Shown: piece after piece, positions 1-9,967 of the stretch | Layout: each line of letters begins with the position of its first letter | Numbering within the stretch: the first letter of the stretch is position 1 | NCBI RefSeq assembly: GCF_002211445.1 | Contig: NZ_LSTO01000001.1 | Location: 4,319,157-4,364,629, forward strand | DNA from: Noviherbaspirillum denitrificans | GTDB lineage: Bacteria > Pseudomonadota > Gammaproteobacteria > Burkholderiales > Burkholderiaceae_D | DNA: 45,473 nucleotides | Direction of reading: 5' to 3' | Position numbers and translations under genes: made by a program | Notes under the pieces: model-generated | What the model was told of the DNA's origin: nothing | The model's database searches: none | What the model saw: only the letters and a program-made list of their open reading frames with translations

Positions 1-133
1 GATCCGGTCCTACGTGCTCGACCAGTCGCGCATCAAGGACCTGCGCACCAACCACGAAGTCGGCAACACCAAGGCCGTGCTTGACGGCGACCTCGACGAT
101 TTCATCGCTGCCTCGCTCAAGCAAGGCGTGTAA
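1..133 (+). CDS. prfB: Peptide chain release factor 2, C-terminal end (partial)
   Basis: Only the last 43 residues are present, read in the frame starting at base 2 and ending in TAA at 131-133. They include [20 protein letters not shown], typical of the C-terminal end of bacterial release factor 2, which terminates translation at UGA and UAA codons on the ribosome. The catalytic GGQ loop and the programmed frameshift site lie upstream of the window. lysS starts 24 bases downstream in the same direction, a common prfB-lysS pairing in proteobacteria that suggests co-transcription. The identification rests on a short but characteristic tail. Confidence 0.93.
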   Translation, partial: IRSYVLDQSRIKDLRTNHEVGNTKAVLDGDLDDFIAASLKQGV

Positions 134-157
134 CCGCATTCCAACATCGACCGCAGA

Positions 158-1690
158 ATGTCCATGACCAACCAACACGAACAAAACGCGCCGGCGCAAG
201 ACGAAAATTCCATCATTGCCGAGCGCCGCGGCAAGCTGGCCGCGCTGCGCGAGCAAGGCTCCGCCTTCCCTAACGATTTCCGCCCGGAGCACAAGGCTGC
301 CGACCTGCATGCGCAATACGGCGAGCTGGAGAACGACACGCTGGAAGCCGAACCCATCAAGGTCTCGGTCGCCGGCCGCATGATGCTCAAGCGCGTGATG
401 GGCAAGGCTTCCTTCGCCACGCTGCAGGATTCCTCCGGCCAGAAGGCGAACGGCCGCATCCAGCTCTACATCACCAACGACAACGCCGGTGAAGAAACGC
501 ACGCGCGCTTCAAGCATTACGACCTGGGCGACATCCTCGGCGCCGAAGGCCTGCTGTTCAAGACCAAGACCGGCGAGCTGTCGATCAAGGTGACCGGCCT
601 GCGCCTGCTGACCAAGTCGCTGCGCCCGCTGCCCGACAAGTTCCACGGCCTGCACGACCAGGAAACCAAGTACCGCCAGCGCTACGTCGACCTCATCATG
701 AGCGAAGACACGCGCCGCGTGTTCAAGGAACGCACCGCCGCGATGTCGTCGATGCGCCGCTTCATGGCCGAGCACGGTTTCATGGAAGTCGAGACGCCGA
801 TGCTGCATCCGATTCCCGGCGGCGCCGCAGCCAAGCCTTTCATTACCCACCACAATGCGCTGGACATGGAAATGTTCCTGCGCATCGCGCCTGAGCTGTA
901 CCTGAAGCGCCTCGTGGTCGGCGGTTTTGATCGCGTGTTCGAAATCAACCGCAACTTCCGCAATGAAGGCGTATCGCCGCGCCACAATCCTGAATTCACG
1001 ATGATGGAGTTCTACGCGGCCTACGTCGACTACAAGTGGCTGATGGATTTCACCGAGGCAGTCATCCGCCAAGCCGCCGTCGACGCGCATGGCACCGCCT
1101 GCCTGACCTACCAGGGCCGCGAGCTGGACCTGTCCAAGCCGTTCGAACGCCTGACCATCGTCGGCGCAATCAACAAGTACGCGCCGGGCTACACCGACGA
1201 GCAGCTGCATGACGCTGCCTTCCTGCGCACCGAACTGAAGAAGTTCGGCGTCGAACCGCTGGCGAATGCCGGCATCGGCGCGCTGCAGCTCGCACTGTTC
1301 GAGGAAACGGCCGAATCGCAGCTGTGGAATCCGACCTACATCATCGATTACCCGATCGAAGTGTCGCCGCTGGCGCGCGCATCCGACTCGGTGCCCGGCA
1401 TTACCGAGCGATTCGAGCTGTTCATCACCGGGCGTGAAATCGCCAACGGCTTCTCGGAACTCAACGATCCCGAAGACCAGGCCGCCCGCTTCCACGCACA
1501 GGTAGCAGCCAAGGATGCCGGCGACGAGGAAGCCATGTTCTTCGACGCCGACTACATCCGTGCGCTGGAATACGGTCTCCCGCCCACCGGCGGTTGCGGC
1601 ATCGGCATCGACCGCCTGATGATGCTGATCACCGATTCGCCCAACATCCGCGATGTCATCCTGTTCCCGCACCTGCGCCGGGAAGACTGA
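158..1690 (+). CDS. lysS: Lysyl-tRNA synthetase (class II)
   Basis: Charges tRNA-Lys with lysine in the cytoplasm. The 510-residue length fits bacterial class II LysRS. An N-terminal OB-fold anticodon-binding domain (about residues 60-170, [21 protein letters not shown]) is followed by the class II catalytic core. Motif 2 is visible as [20 protein letters not shown] and motif 3 as [12 protein letters not shown] near the C-terminus. The start at 158 (MSMTNQHEQ) is not certain: a second in-frame ATG lies at 164 and neither has a strong ribosome binding site. The gene follows prfB closely and is followed by a clear intrinsic terminator at 1711-1745, so prfB-lysS probably ends one transcription unit. 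Confidence 0.97.
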   Translation: MSMTNQHEQNAPAQDENSIIAERRGKLAALREQGSAFPNDFRPEHKAADLHAQYGELENDTLEAEPIKVSVAGRMMLKRVMGKASFATLQDSSGQKANGRIQLYITNDNAGEETHARFKHYDLGDILGAEGLLFKTKTGELSIKVTGLRLLTKSLRPLPDKFHGLHDQETKYRQRYVDLIMSEDTRRVFKERTAAMSSMRRFMAEHGFMEVETPMLHPIPGGAAAKPFITHHNALDMEMFLRIAPELYLKRLVVGGFDRVFEINRNFRNEGVSPRHNPEFTMMEFYAAYVDYKWLMDFTEAVIRQAAVDAHGTACLTYQGRELDLSKPFERLTIVGAINKYAPGYTDEQLHDAAFLRTELKKFGVEPLANAGIGALQLALFEETAESQLWNPTYIIDYPIEVSPLARASDSVPGITERFELFITGREIANGFSELNDPEDQAARFHAQVAAKDAGDEEAMFFDADYIRALEYGLPPTGGCGIGIDRLMMLITDSPNIRDVILFPHLRRED

Positions 1691-1710
1691 AACAGAGCTG
1701 TATGCGGGAA

Positions 1711-1745
1711 AAAACGGGACCTTCCAAGGTCCCGTTCTTCTTTTC
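1711..1745 (+). terminator. Rho-independent terminator after lysS
   Basis: A perfect inverted repeat, AACGGGACCTT (1713-1723) against AAGGTCCCGTT (1726-1736), is followed by TCTTCTTTTCT. It lies 20 bases after the lysS stop. The two-base centre means the top of the stem must open to form a loop. Confidence 0.85.
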
Positions 1746-1906
1746 TGAAGCGCTCTTCCCTGCCCTGGAAATCCGCTCCCTTGGCATTCCACAAACGCCG
1801 TTACAAAGCCTTACAGCTGACACATTAATCGCCTTTTCTTGCGGCACCTTCCCTCCGATAATCGACTCAAACGTCGTACGGACATCGTCCGCCCAAGGAG
1901 GTAAAA

Positions 1907-2593
1907 ATGGAAAACACTTCGTCCAACCGAATTCACCCGCTGGTCGCTGGCGCAGCGATCTCTGTCATGCTGGTCAGCCTTACCGGCGTCGCCGCGATCA
2001 CCGGTCTCATCCCGACCTCGCACAGCTCGTCCACGCCGTCCGCCGCCGCGCCTGTCGCCGCAACTGTCGGCGCCGCCACTGCTGCCACCTCACCTGCGGC
2101 ATTGGTGGAAAGCAAGCCGGAGCCCAAGGCCGTCGTCGCTGAAGAACAGGAACCGGCCCCCGTGAAGCGTGCCCCGCGCGCTGCGCATGCCAGCCAGCCG
2201 CGTTCGCACCGGGTAGTCAGCGAGCCTGCTCCCCAAGTCGCCCAGGCGCCGGCAGTCTGCCATAGCTGCGGCCGCGTCGAATCCGTCCAGGCCATCCAGC
2301 AAGCAGCCCAGCCGAGTGGCGTAGGCATGGTGGCGGGTGCGGTGCTCGGCGGCGTGCTGGGCAACCAGGTTGGCGGCGGGAGCGGCCGCAAGATTGCTAC
2401 CGTAGCTGGCGCCGTGGGCGGCGGTTATGCGGGCAATGAAATCGAAAAGCATACCCGCGCAACGACCTCCTACCAGGTGCGAGTGCGCATGGAAGACGGC
2501 GAAGTCCGCAGCTTCCCCTACAACCACCAGCCGTCCTGGAGCGTCGGCGACCGCGTACGTGTGGTGGACGGCCAGCTCACTTCCCGCGGCTAA
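1907..2593 (+). CDS. Glycine-zipper 2TM-domain envelope protein
   Basis: 228 residues. An N-terminal hydrophobic segment (about 12-33) would anchor or export the protein. A low-complexity Ala/Pro/Val linker (about 40-115) and a CHSCG motif at 118-122 follow. A glycine-zipper module lies at about 138-178 (GVGMVAGAVLGGVLGNQVGG and GAVGGGYAGNEIEKH), and a conserved tail reads YQVRVRMEDGEVRSF. This architecture is known from the SlyB-like / glycine zipper 2TM family of envelope proteins, whose exact role is unclear. The start at 1907 is well supported by AAGGAGGT at 1895-1902. The gene stands alone between two terminators (1711-1745 and 2614-2640). No lipobox is present, so it is more likely membrane-anchored than a lipoprotein. 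Confidence 0.85.
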   Translation: MENTSSNRIHPLVAGAAISVMLVSLTGVAAITGLIPTSHSSSTPSAAAPVAATVGAATAATSPAALVESKPEPKAVVAEEQEPAPVKRAPRAAHASQPRSHRVVSEPAPQVAQAPAVCHSCGRVESVQAIQQAAQPSGVGMVAGAVLGGVLGNQVGGGSGRKIATVAGAVGGGYAGNEIEKHTRATTSYQVRVRMEDGEVRSFPYNHQPSWSVGDRVRVVDGQLTSRG

Positions 2594-2613
2594 CCTATTC
2601 CCCCTCCCTCCCT

Positions 2614-2640
2614 GGCGGCCTTCGGCCGCCTTTTTTTCTT
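2614..2640 (+). terminator. Rho-independent terminator after the glycine-zipper gene
   Basis: GGCGGCC (2614-2620), loop TTC, GGCCGCC (2624-2630), followed directly by TTTTTTTCTT. A textbook intrinsic terminator 20 bases after the stop codon. Confidence 0.93.
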
Positions 2641-2749
2641 TACAGACGCATTCCGGCAGAGCCATATGACAGCCACGCGACAATCCTCTTGCGCTCACCG
2701 CTAGGTCAACGCATACTTGCCATTTTTGCATCATTGGAGGCAAGTGCTT

Positions 2750-4234
2750 GTGGCTCACGATGACGACGAATTGATGCTGAGAAAAATAGATTTTGACCCG
2801 CTGGTTCAAGTGCCTGTACACCCTCTGGCCGCGGAGCAAGCCATTGCCCATTACGCCGATCTGTACGACAGTGCACCTGTCGGATACTTCCGGCTGGATC
2901 GCAACGGCACCATCATCGAGGCCAACCTGACCGGCGCCGGCCTGCTCGGCGTCACGCGCGCCTCGCTTCACCGCAAGCGCCTCGAGGAGTTCATCTCGAT
3001 CGACATGCACGCGTCGTTCAACGCCTTCCTGAAAGAAGTGTTCCACAGCGACTCAAAGGAAACCTGCGAACTACGCTTCCTCGACTCCGACAGGAAAGCA
3101 TTCTTTGCCCACCTCGAAGCCAATGCAGACAAGGAAAGGGAGACTTGCCGCCTTGTCCTGTGTGACATCAGCGACCGCAAGCAGGCAGAACTGAGCCTGA
3201 TCGAAAGCGAAGAGCGATTCCGGTTGATGGCGGACTCGGCGCCGGTCCTGATCTGGATTACCGGTCCGCAGCGCGACTACCTCTGGTTCAACAGGATGTG
3301 GCTCGATTTCACCGGACGTCCGCTCGAGGATGAACTAGGAGACGGCTGGACCGACGGCATCCATCCGGACGACATACCGGCCTGCATCAATGCGCATGCA
3401 GCCGCCTTCCGTTCTCGTCATCCATTCACGCTGGAATACCGCCTGCGCAATCGGAACGGGCAATATCACACCATGCTGGCGCACGGTGTTCCCCGCCTCT
3501 CCCCGCTCGGGCGCTTCCTCGGCTATATCGGCACCTGCACCGACATCACCGAACGCAAGAAAATGGAAGACGCACTCCAGCATTCGCGGGAGATGCTGCG
3601 CCATCTTGTGTCACATCAGGAAAGGGTGCGCGAGGATGAACGCAAGCGGATCGCGCGCGAACTGCACGACGACCTCGGCCAGAACCTGCTCGCATTGCGC
3701 ATCGATGTGGCGATGCTCCATGACCGCACGCGGACGCACTCTCGACTGAACGACCGCGTGCGCCTCGCGTTAAGTCACATCGACGCGACGATGAAGGCGG
3801 TCCGTGCAGCGATCAACAACCTGCGCCCGACCGTGCTCGACCTCGGGCTGAACGCGGCGATTGAATGGCAGGTACAGGATTTCCAGCGGAGGAGCGGGAT
3901 CCAATGCGAACTGCACATGGAAGACGACATCATCCTCGACGACAATCGGGCCACGGCACTGTTTCGCATCCTGCAGGAGTCACTGAACAACGTCATCCGG
4001 CATGCTAAAGCAAGCCATGTGGAAATTTCGCTCGCTACGGTCAACGGCAAGCTCTACCTGCAAGTCGCTGATAACGGAATCGGCATTTATCCGGATTGCA
4101 GGCGCAAGGCAAATTCCTTCGGTCTGATCGGCATCGAGGAAAGGATCATTGCGCTGGGCGGTGACCTCGATATCGAAAGCGATCCGCGCGACGGCACCAC
4201 GCTGACCGTATCGATCCCGCTTGACGCGGCTTGA
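2750..4234 (+). CDS. PAS-PAS sensor histidine kinase, NarL/UhpB type (HisKA_3)
   Basis: Predicted soluble kinase of 494 residues with no membrane segment. An N-terminal PAS domain (about 30-145, AHYADLYDSAPVGYFRLD) and a second PAS/PAC domain (about 155-275, ending GTCTDITERKKMED) are followed by a HisKA_3 dimerisation region whose H-box reads ARELHDDLGQ with the phospho-accepting His at 306. A HATPase domain carries ESLNNVIRHAKA and DNGIGI. Such kinases phosphorylate LuxR/NarL-type response regulators, but none is adjacent, so this is an orphan. The best-placed start is GTG 2750, nine bases after TTGGAGG (2734-2740); GTG 2744 and TTG 2717 are in-frame alternatives. It converges with iscX, their stop codons separated by four bases. 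Confidence 0.9.
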   Translation: MAHDDDELMLRKIDFDPLVQVPVHPLAAEQAIAHYADLYDSAPVGYFRLDRNGTIIEANLTGAGLLGVTRASLHRKRLEEFISIDMHASFNAFLKEVFHSDSKETCELRFLDSDRKAFFAHLEANADKERETCRLVLCDISDRKQAELSLIESEERFRLMADSAPVLIWITGPQRDYLWFNRMWLDFTGRPLEDELGDGWTDGIHPDDIPACINAHAAAFRSRHPFTLEYRLRNRNGQYHTMLAHGVPRLSPLGRFLGYIGTCTDITERKKMEDALQHSREMLRHLVSHQERVREDERKRIARELHDDLGQNLLALRIDVAMLHDRTRTHSRLNDRVRLALSHIDATMKAVRAAINNLRPTVLDLGLNAAIEWQVQDFQRRSGIQCELHMEDDIILDDNRATALFRILQESLNNVIRHAKASHVEISLATVNGKLYLQVADNGIGIYPDCRRKANSFGLIGIEERIIALGGDLDIESDPRDGTTLTVSIPLDAA

Positions 4235-4238
4235 AGGC

Positions 4239-4433
4239 TTACTTCGCCTCTTCGATCCAGGCCGCCTGGATTGCTTCAAGGACCTTTTCGCCGCCGCGCT
4301 TGTGGTCGTCGTCGAAATCTTCCAGCTCGACCACCCAGTTGTGCAGATCCGTGAAGCGGATCGCCGCGGGATCAACATCAGGGTACTTGTCGTGCAGCTC
4401 TTCCGCAATCCGGGTAACGTCAGTCCATTTCAT
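4239..4433 (-). CDS. iscX: Fe-S cluster assembly protein IscX
   Basis: 64 residues, the usual length. The sequence MKWTDVTRIAEELHDKYPDV... with FTDLHNWVVELEDFDDD matches the IscX/YfhJ family: small acidic proteins that bind IscS and ferrous iron and modulate the rate of cluster assembly. It is the last gene of the isc operon, 12 bases after fdx on the minus strand, as in Escherichia coli. No terminator is evident after it; it runs tail-to-tail into the kinase gene. Confidence 0.95.
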   Translation of the reverse strand: MKWTDVTRIAEELHDKYPDVDPAAIRFTDLHNWVVELEDFDDDHKRGGEKVLEAIQAAWIEEAK

Positions 4434-4445
4434 GATGCCCCCCCA

Positions 4446-4784
4446 TCAGTGGTTTTCGCTGACCTGGTTGATCGTGTACTTCGGGATTTCGATCACGAGG
4501 TCTTCGCTTTCGACAATCGCCTGGCAGGAAAGGCGGGACGTTGCTTCCAGGCCCCAGGCACGATCGAGCAGGTCTTCTTCCTTCTCCTCCGGGTCGCCAA
4601 GCGAGTTGTAGCCTTCGCGGACCACCACGTGGCAGGTCGTGCAAGCGCACGATTTTTCGCAAGCGTGTTCGATCTCGATGTCGTTCTCGAGCAGCACATC
4701 ACAGATTGACTTGCCGGCCGGCGCTTCGATTACGGCGCCTTCCGGACAGAGGGTGGCATGGGGCAGAACGACGATTTGGGGCAC
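4446..4784 (-). CDS. fdx: ISC-type 2Fe-2S ferredoxin
   Basis: 112 residues, the vertebrate-type/ISC ferredoxin that supplies electrons during cluster assembly. The ligand set is visible as C42, C48 and C51 in ACEKSCACTTC plus C87 in RLSCQAI; C46 is an extra cysteine also common in this family. The C-terminus (EIPKYTINQVSENH) is typical of Isc Fdx. It lies between hscA and iscX on the minus strand, confirming an ISC role rather than a catabolic ferredoxin. Confidence 0.97.
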   Translation of the reverse strand: MPQIVVLPHATLCPEGAVIEAPAGKSICDVLLENDIEIEHACEKSCACTTCHVVVREGYNSLGDPEEKEEDLLDRAWGLEATSRLSCQAIVESEDLVIEIPKYTINQVSENH

Positions 4785-4826
4785 TTGAATTACCTCGAAA
4801 ATGTATTTTTGATGTTGTCCGCGGTG

Positions 4827-6692
4827 TCAGGCCACCTGGTCGAGCTTCTTGCCGGCGAGTGCCGAACGCACGCTACGATCCATGCGCCGCGCCGCGAATT
4901 CCTCGGTCCCTTTTGCCAGCGCCTCGACCGCAGCCTTGATGGCATCATGGTCCGCTCCGCCTGCCGTTTGGCGCAGCCCGTCCATTTGGCCGGCGACAAC
5001 GGCGCGCTCCTCGTCCGACAGCAGGTCGCCGTCAGCATCGAGCGCAGACTGCGTGGCGAGGAGGATGCGTTCGGCTTCCACCTGTTCTTCGCGCAGTGCG
5101 CGCAGCTTCATGTCGATTTCTGCGGACTGGTAGGAGTCCTGCAGCATCTTCGCGATTTCATCGTCGCCGAGGCCATACGAGGGCTTGACCGAAATCGATG
5201 CCTCGATGCCGGAACGCTGTTCGCGGGCAGATACGGACAGCAGGCCGTCGGCGTCCACCTGGTACGTCACGCGGATGCGCGCCGCGCCCGCCGCCATCGG
5301 CGGAATGCCGCGCAGTTCGAAGCGCGCTAGAGAGCGGCAATCGCTGACAAGCTCGCGCTCGCCCTGCACCACGTGGATGGCCATCGCAGTCTGGCCGTCC
5401 TTGAATGTCGTGAACTCCTGCGCACGCGCACAGGGAATGGTCGAGTTGCGGGGAATGACTTTTTCGACGAGTCCACCCATCGTCTCGATGCCGAGCGACA
5501 GCGGAATGACGTCCAGCAGCAGCCAGTCGTCGCCTGCTGCACGGTTGCCCGCGAGCAGGTTCGCCTGGATTGCGGCGCCGAGCGCAACGACCTTGTCCGG
5601 GTCGATGTTGGCCAGCGGCGTGGTTTCAAAGAAGTCGCCGACTGCCTTGCGGATGTGCGGCATGCGCGTAGCGCCGCCGACGAGCACGACGCCGTCGACG
5701 TCGTCCACCGTCAAGCCTGCATCGCGCAACGCCTTCCTGGTCGGCGTGATGGTCTTGTTGACGAGGTGCTGCGTGATCTGCGCAAAGGTTTCCGCCGTGA
5801 TGCTGAGGTGCACCTCTTCGCCGGAATTGAGGACGGCGTCGATATGCGTTTCCGCCTGCGTCGACAGCAGCTCCTTGGTTTCTCGCGACTTCACCATGAG
5901 GATGCGCATGTCCTTTTCGGACAAGGGCGCAAGGTTGGACTGTTCGATCATCCAGCACATCAGGCGATGGTCGAAGTCGTCGCCGCCCAGTGCGGAATCG
6001 CCGCCCGTGGCCAGCACTTCGAACACGCCCTTGGTCAGCCTGAGGATGGAAATGTCGAACGTGCCGCCGCCGAGGTCATAGACGGCATAGACGCCTTCCG
6101 ATCCATGGTCAAGGCCATAGGCGATCGCCGCCGCAGTCGGTTCGTTCAGGAGGCGCAGCACGTTCAGGCCGGCCAGCTTGGCTGCATCCTTGGTTGCCTG
6201 GCGCTGCGCGTCGTCGAAATATGCCGGAACGGTGATTACCGCGCCGACCAATTCATCGCCCAGCGCATCCTCCGCGCGCTGGCGCAGCGTCGCCAGGACT
6301 TCCGCGGAAACCTCTACCGGGCTCTTGACGCCGGCAACCGTCTTCAGCTGCACCATGCCGGGCGCATCGACGAAGTCGTACGGCAGGTTCTCGGCATAGG
6401 CGATGTCCTTGAGGCCGCGCCCCATGAAGCGCTTGACCGAAACAATCGTGTTCTTCGGATCGGTGGTCTGCGCAGCCTGTGCCTTGTAGCCGATATTCGC
6501 CGTGCCATTCGGCAGGTAGCGCACGATCGAAGGAAGCAGCGACCGACCCTCCTCGTCTGTCAGGACTTCGGGAATGCTGCTGCGGACCGTCGCAACGAGC
6601 GAGTTGGTCGTCCCCAGGTCGATGCCCACGGCCAGCCGGTGCTGGTGCGGCGCGGTAGACATGCCGGGTTCGGAAATTTGGAGTAGCGCCAT
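4827..6692 (-). CDS. hscA: Fe-S cluster assembly chaperone HscA (Hsp70 type)
   Basis: 621 residues, the usual HscA length. This specialised Hsp70 acts with HscB to release the Fe-S cluster from IscU, binding its LPPVK motif. The N-terminal ATPase domain shows [34 protein letters not shown] and [13 protein letters not shown]; the substrate-binding domain begins near [20 protein letters not shown]. The chosen ATG at 6692 gives MALLQISEP, common for the family. It sits between hscB and fdx on the minus strand. Confidence 0.97.
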   Translation of the reverse strand: MALLQISEPGMSTAPHQHRLAVGIDLGTTNSLVATVRSSIPEVLTDEEGRSLLPSIVRYLPNGTANIGYKAQAAQTTDPKNTIVSVKRFMGRGLKDIAYAENLPYDFVDAPGMVQLKTVAGVKSPVEVSAEVLATLRQRAEDALGDELVGAVITVPAYFDDAQRQATKDAAKLAGLNVLRLLNEPTAAAIAYGLDHGSEGVYAVYDLGGGTFDISILRLTKGVFEVLATGGDSALGGDDFDHRLMCWMIEQSNLAPLSEKDMRILMVKSRETKELLSTQAETHIDAVLNSGEEVHLSITAETFAQITQHLVNKTITPTRKALRDAGLTVDDVDGVVLVGGATRMPHIRKAVGDFFETTPLANIDPDKVVALGAAIQANLLAGNRAAGDDWLLLDVIPLSLGIETMGGLVEKVIPRNSTIPCARAQEFTTFKDGQTAMAIHVVQGERELVSDCRSLARFELRGIPPMAAGAARIRVTYQVDADGLLSVSAREQRSGIEASISVKPSYGLGDDEIAKMLQDSYQSAEIDMKLRALREEQVEAERILLATQSALDADGDLLSDEERAVVAGQMDGLRQTAGGADHDAIKAAVEALAKGTEEFAARRMDRSVRSALAGKKLDQVA

Positions 6693-6764
6693 ATGTTGTC
6701 TTCAGTCAGTCAGCGCACCAGACGGCAACGGCTGGGCGCGGTACCCTTTTCGGTATTCTTCTGT

Positions 6765-7286
6765 TCAGCCTTCCAGCTTCTCGAAAACAGCGTGGACTTC
6801 TGCGCCGAATTTTTCGAGGAACATCAGCTGCCGCACGCCCTTGGCCGCGGCTTCGTAATCCCCTGCATCCAGCAGCGTTCCGATCTGTTCGAGTTCCGCC
6901 TTGCGCACCTTGCGCAGGTCGGCTTCGAGATTTTCCAGTGCAACGATATCCCGTGCGGCCTTCGCGTCTTCCAGCGCCTCGCGCCACTCCATCTGCTGCA
7001 TCAGAAACTCGCGCGCCATCGTCGTGTTGGACTCGATCTGCAGATCGATGCCGTTCAGCTCGCACAAGTAGGCAGCGCGCTTGAAGGGGTTCTTGAGCGT
7101 CTGGTAGGCCTCGTTCGCGCGCGTCGCCCACTGCATCGCGACACGCTTTTCAGTATCGGTCGCGTTGATGAACTTGTCCGGGTGCACGCGGTTCTGCACT
7201 TCGCGATACGCACTGTCCAGCGCCTCCGTTTCAACAGCGAAGCGTTGCGGCAAGTGGAACAGGTCGAAGTGGTTTTGCATGGTCAT
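6765..7286 (-). CDS. hscB: Fe-S cluster assembly co-chaperone HscB (J protein)
   Basis: 173 residues. The N-terminal J domain begins NHFDLFHLPQRFAVETEALD and carries the HPD signature in VHPDKFINAT, which stimulates HscA ATPase activity. The C-terminal three-helix domain, which binds IscU, covers about 90-173. A second in-frame ATG lies two codons downstream of 7286; neither has a strong ribosome binding site. Position between iscA and hscA is the canonical isc order. Confidence 0.96.
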   Translation of the reverse strand: MTMQNHFDLFHLPQRFAVETEALDSAYREVQNRVHPDKFINATDTEKRVAMQWATRANEAYQTLKNPFKRAAYLCELNGIDLQIESNTTMAREFLMQQMEWREALEDAKAARDIVALENLEADLRKVRKAELEQIGTLLDAGDYEAAAKGVRQLMFLEKFGAEVHAVFEKLEG

Positions 7287-7367
7287 CTAAAACAAAAGCC
7301 TGTCCGTACTTCAACAGGCTTGGTTTGTGCTCGTTTTCCTGCGCTGCCAATGATGCGCAAGGCCCGG

Positions 7368-7691
7368 TCAGATACGGAAACTTTCGCCGCAACCGCAGGC
7401 ATCCTTCACATTGGGGTTGTTGAACCTGAAGCCTTCGTTCAAGCCTTCCCGTGCGAAATCCAGCTCGGTCCCGTCGATATACGGCAGGCTCTTCGGGTCG
7501 ACGAATACCTTGACGCCGTGCGACTCGAACACTGCATCGTCAGGCGCACTTTCATCCACATACTCCAGCTTGTAGGCCATGCCCGAGCATCCGGTGGTGC
7601 GCACGCCAAAACGCAGGCCGATCCCCTTGCCCCGCCGTTCGATGTACCGGTTGACATGCTTTGCTGCTTTTTCAGTCAGTGTGATTGCCAT
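7368..7691 (-). CDS. iscA: Iron-sulfur cluster assembly protein IscA (A-type carrier)
   Basis: 107 residues, exactly the usual length. The three conserved ligand cysteines are present as C35 ([13 protein letters not shown]) and C99 and C101 ([10 protein letters not shown]). A-type carriers accept clusters assembled on IscU and pass them to apo-enzymes. It lies between iscU (50 bases upstream) and hscB (81 bases downstream) on the minus strand. Confidence 0.97.
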   Translation of the reverse strand: MAITLTEKAAKHVNRYIERRGKGIGLRFGVRTTGCSGMAYKLEYVDESAPDDAVFESHGVKVFVDPKSLPYIDGTELDFAREGLNEGFRFNNPNVKDACGCGESFRI

Positions 7692-7741
7692 GACGCTTAC
7701 GCTTTTTGTTCAATACCGCCCGGCACCGCCGGGCACACAAA

Positions 7742-8143
7742 TCAGGCTGCTTCTTTCGAATCGGCCGAGTGCTTGGCCTTGTAGTCCTGCACGGCAGCCT
7801 TGATCGCATCTTCAGCGAGGATCGAGCAGTGGATCTTCACCGGCGGCAGCGCGAGCTCTTCCGCGATCTGCGTGTTCTTGATCGACATCGCCTGGTCGAG
7901 CGTCTTGCCCTTGACCCATTCGGTCACCAGCGAGGACGAGGCGATCGCCGAGCCACAGCCGTAGGTCTTGAACTTTGCGTCTTCGATCACGCCGTCGGCG
8001 CCGACCTTGATCTGCAGCTTCATCACGTCGCCGCATGCCGGTGCGCCGACCATGCCGGTGCCCACTGATTCGTCACCCTTTTCGAACGAGCCGACGTTGC
8101 GCGGGTTTTCGTAGTGGTCGAGAACTTTTTCGGAATAAGACAT
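7742..8143 (-). CDS. iscU: Iron-sulfur cluster scaffold IscU
   Basis: 133 residues. This is the scaffold on which IscS-derived sulfur and iron form a 2Fe-2S cluster. The three ligand cysteines are C37 (GAPACGDV), C63 (YGCGSAIASS) and C106 (KIHCSILAED), and the HscA-recognition motif LPPVK is at 99-103. The start is supported by AAGGAG seven bases upstream of the ATG. It is preceded by iscS with a 28-base gap. Confidence 0.98.
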   Translation of the reverse strand: MSYSEKVLDHYENPRNVGSFEKGDESVGTGMVGAPACGDVMKLQIKVGADGVIEDAKFKTYGCGSAIASSSLVTEWVKGKTLDQAMSIKNTQIAEELALPPVKIHCSILAEDAIKAAVQDYKAKHSADSKEAA

Positions 8144-8171
8144 GTTGATGCTCCTTAAACTTGTGCGGCGC

Positions 8172-9425
8172 TCAGTGCGCAGCCCACTGGATGGAATTGA
8201 GGTCGACGCCGTCCTTGTACATTTCCCACAGCGGCGAAAGTTCGCGCAGCTTGGAAACCTTGGACTTGATCAGATTGATCGTGAAGTCGATGTCTTCCTC
8301 GGTGGTGAAACGGCCAATGGTGAAGCGGATCGAACTGTGTGCCAGTTCGTCGCTGCGGCCGAGTGCACGCAATACATAAGATGGTTCCAGGCTGGCCGAA
8401 GTACAAGCCGAACCGGACGACACGGCGATGTCCTTGATCGCCATGATCAGCGATTCGCCCTCGACATAGTTGAAACTCACGTTCAGGTTGTGCGGCACGC
8501 GGTGTTCCATGTCGCCGTTGACGTAGACTTCCTCGATTTCGGTCAGGCCTTTAGCCAGGCGGTCGCGCAGCGCCTTGATACGTGCGATCTCGCTATCCAT
8601 TTCTTCCTTGGCGATGCGGAAGGCCTCGCCCATGCCCACGATCTGGTGCGTCGGCAACGTACCCGAACGCAGTCCGCGCTCGTGACCGCCGCCATGCATC
8701 TGAGGTTCAATGCGGACGCGCGGCTTGCGGCGGACGTAGAGCGCGCCGATGCCCTTCGGGCCGTAAGTCTTGTGTGCAGTAAAGGTCATCAGGTCGACCT
8801 TCCATTTTTCGAGGTCGATATGCACTTTACCCGTCGCCTGCGCGGCATCGCAATGGAAAATGATGCCCTTGGAGCGGCACAGCTCGCCGATTTCCGGAAT
8901 CGGCTGGATCACGCCGATTTCATTGTTGACCAGCATGACGGACACGAGGATTGTATCCGGGCGGATCGCTTCTTCGATCTGCTGCACAGTGATCAGACCG
9001 TTGTCCTGCGGCTGCAGGTAGGTCGCCTCGAAGCCCTGGCGTTCCAGTTCGCGCACGGTGTCGAGCACGGCCTTGTGCTCGGTCTTGACCGTGATGATGT
9101 GCTTGCCCTTGGTCTTGTAGAAGTGCGCGGCGCCCTTCAGCGCGAGGTTGTTGCCTTCGGTCGCGCCGGATGTCCACACGATTTCGCGCGGATCGGCATT
9201 GACGAGCGCGGCGACGTGCGCGCGCGCTTCCTCGACGGCCTTCTCTGCCGTCCATCCGTACATGTGGCTGCGAGACGCCGGATTGCCGAACTGCTCGCGC
9301 AGGTAGGGAATCATTTTGTCGGCGACGCGCGGATCGATCGGCGTGGTTGCCGAGTAATCCATGTAGATCGGGAAATGCGGTGCCTTGATCGTATCTACGA
9401 GGCTTTTTTCCAGGGGGGCGTTCAT
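8172..9425 (-). CDS. iscS: Cysteine desulfurase IscS
   Basis: 417 residues from the ATG at 9425 ([19 protein letters not shown]). This PLP enzyme converts cysteine to alanine and transfers the sulfane sulfur to IscU and other acceptors. The PLP lysine is K219 in [11 protein letters not shown], and the mobile-loop catalytic cysteine is C341 in [10 protein letters not shown]. The frame is open further upstream into iscR, but family length and the start of conserved sequence favour 9425; an alternative ATG lies seven codons upstream at 9446. GGAG lies 11 bases before the chosen start. It is 17 bases from the iscR stop and so operon-linked. Confidence 0.97.
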   Translation of the reverse strand: MNAPLEKSLVDTIKAPHFPIYMDYSATTPIDPRVADKMIPYLREQFGNPASRSHMYGWTAEKAVEEARAHVAALVNADPREIVWTSGATEGNNLALKGAAHFYKTKGKHIITVKTEHKAVLDTVRELERQGFEATYLQPQDNGLITVQQIEEAIRPDTILVSVMLVNNEIGVIQPIPEIGELCRSKGIIFHCDAAQATGKVHIDLEKWKVDLMTFTAHKTYGPKGIGALYVRRKPRVRIEPQMHGGGHERGLRSGTLPTHQIVGMGEAFRIAKEEMDSEIARIKALRDRLAKGLTEIEEVYVNGDMEHRVPHNLNVSFNYVEGESLIMAIKDIAVSSGSACTSASLEPSYVLRALGRSDELAHSSIRFTIGRFTTEEDIDFTINLIKSKVSKLRELSPLWEMYKDGVDLNSIQWAAH

Positions 9426-9442
9426 GCTCTCACTTGCTCCAA

Positions 9443-9916
9443 TCATGCTGCTACGTGGGGACGGGGAACCACCACCACATTGTGTTCTGCGTTCTTCTGG
9501 CGCTGCTGGTCCACGAGGTCCTTCAGCGACACGGAATCGAGGTACTCGACCATCTTGGCGTTGAGCGTCGACCACAGGTCATGCGTCATGCAACGGGAAC
9601 CGTGCTCGTGGCCCTGGCTGTGGCAGTTTTCCTTGCCGCCGCACTGGGTGGCGTCGAGCGGCTCATCAACCGCGATGATGATGTCGGCAACCGTCACGTC
9701 TTCGGCACGGCGGGCGAGCGTATACCCCCCCCCAGGTCCGCGCACCGATTCCACGATCTCGTGGCGACGCAGCTTGCCAAAAAGCTGCTCAAGGTAGGAC
9801 AGGGAAATTTCCTGCCGCTGGCTGATCGCGGACAATGTGACGGGCCCCTTGTCCTGGCGCATAGCGAGGTCGATCATCGCTGTCACTGCAAAACGGCCCT
9901 TGGTGGTCAGACGCAT
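9443..9916 (-). CDS. iscR: Fe-S cluster-sensing transcriptional regulator IscR (Rrf2 family)
   Basis: 157 residues from the ATG at 9916 ([18 protein letters not shown]), nine bases after GGAG; a TTG start at 9931 is less likely. The Rrf2-type winged helix occupies about 1-75 ([23 protein letters not shown]). Cluster-ligand candidates are C92, C98, C109 and H112 in QCGGKENC...RCMTHDLW. Compared with E. coli IscR (C92, C98, C104, H107), the loop before the third cysteine is five residues longer and His-rich (SQGHEHGSR). Holo-IscR is known to repress its own operon through type-1 sites, and two matches lie directly upstream (9968-10020). Confidence 0.97.
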   Translation of the reverse strand: MRLTTKGRFAVTAMIDLAMRQDKGPVTLSAISQRQEISLSYLEQLFGKLRRHEIVESVRGPGGGYTLARRAEDVTVADIIIAVDEPLDATQCGGKENCHSQGHEHGSRCMTHDLWSTLNAKMVEYLDSVSLKDLVDQQRQKNAEHNVVVVPRPHVAA

Positions 9917-9967
9917 AGACTTCAACTCCAATAGGAAACTTTATTCAAGTTCACTCGAATATCCCCG

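Noticed and set aside
8142-9797. 551-codon frame opposite iscS and iscR
   Set aside because: Shadow of iscS and iscR; composition is that of an antisense frame.
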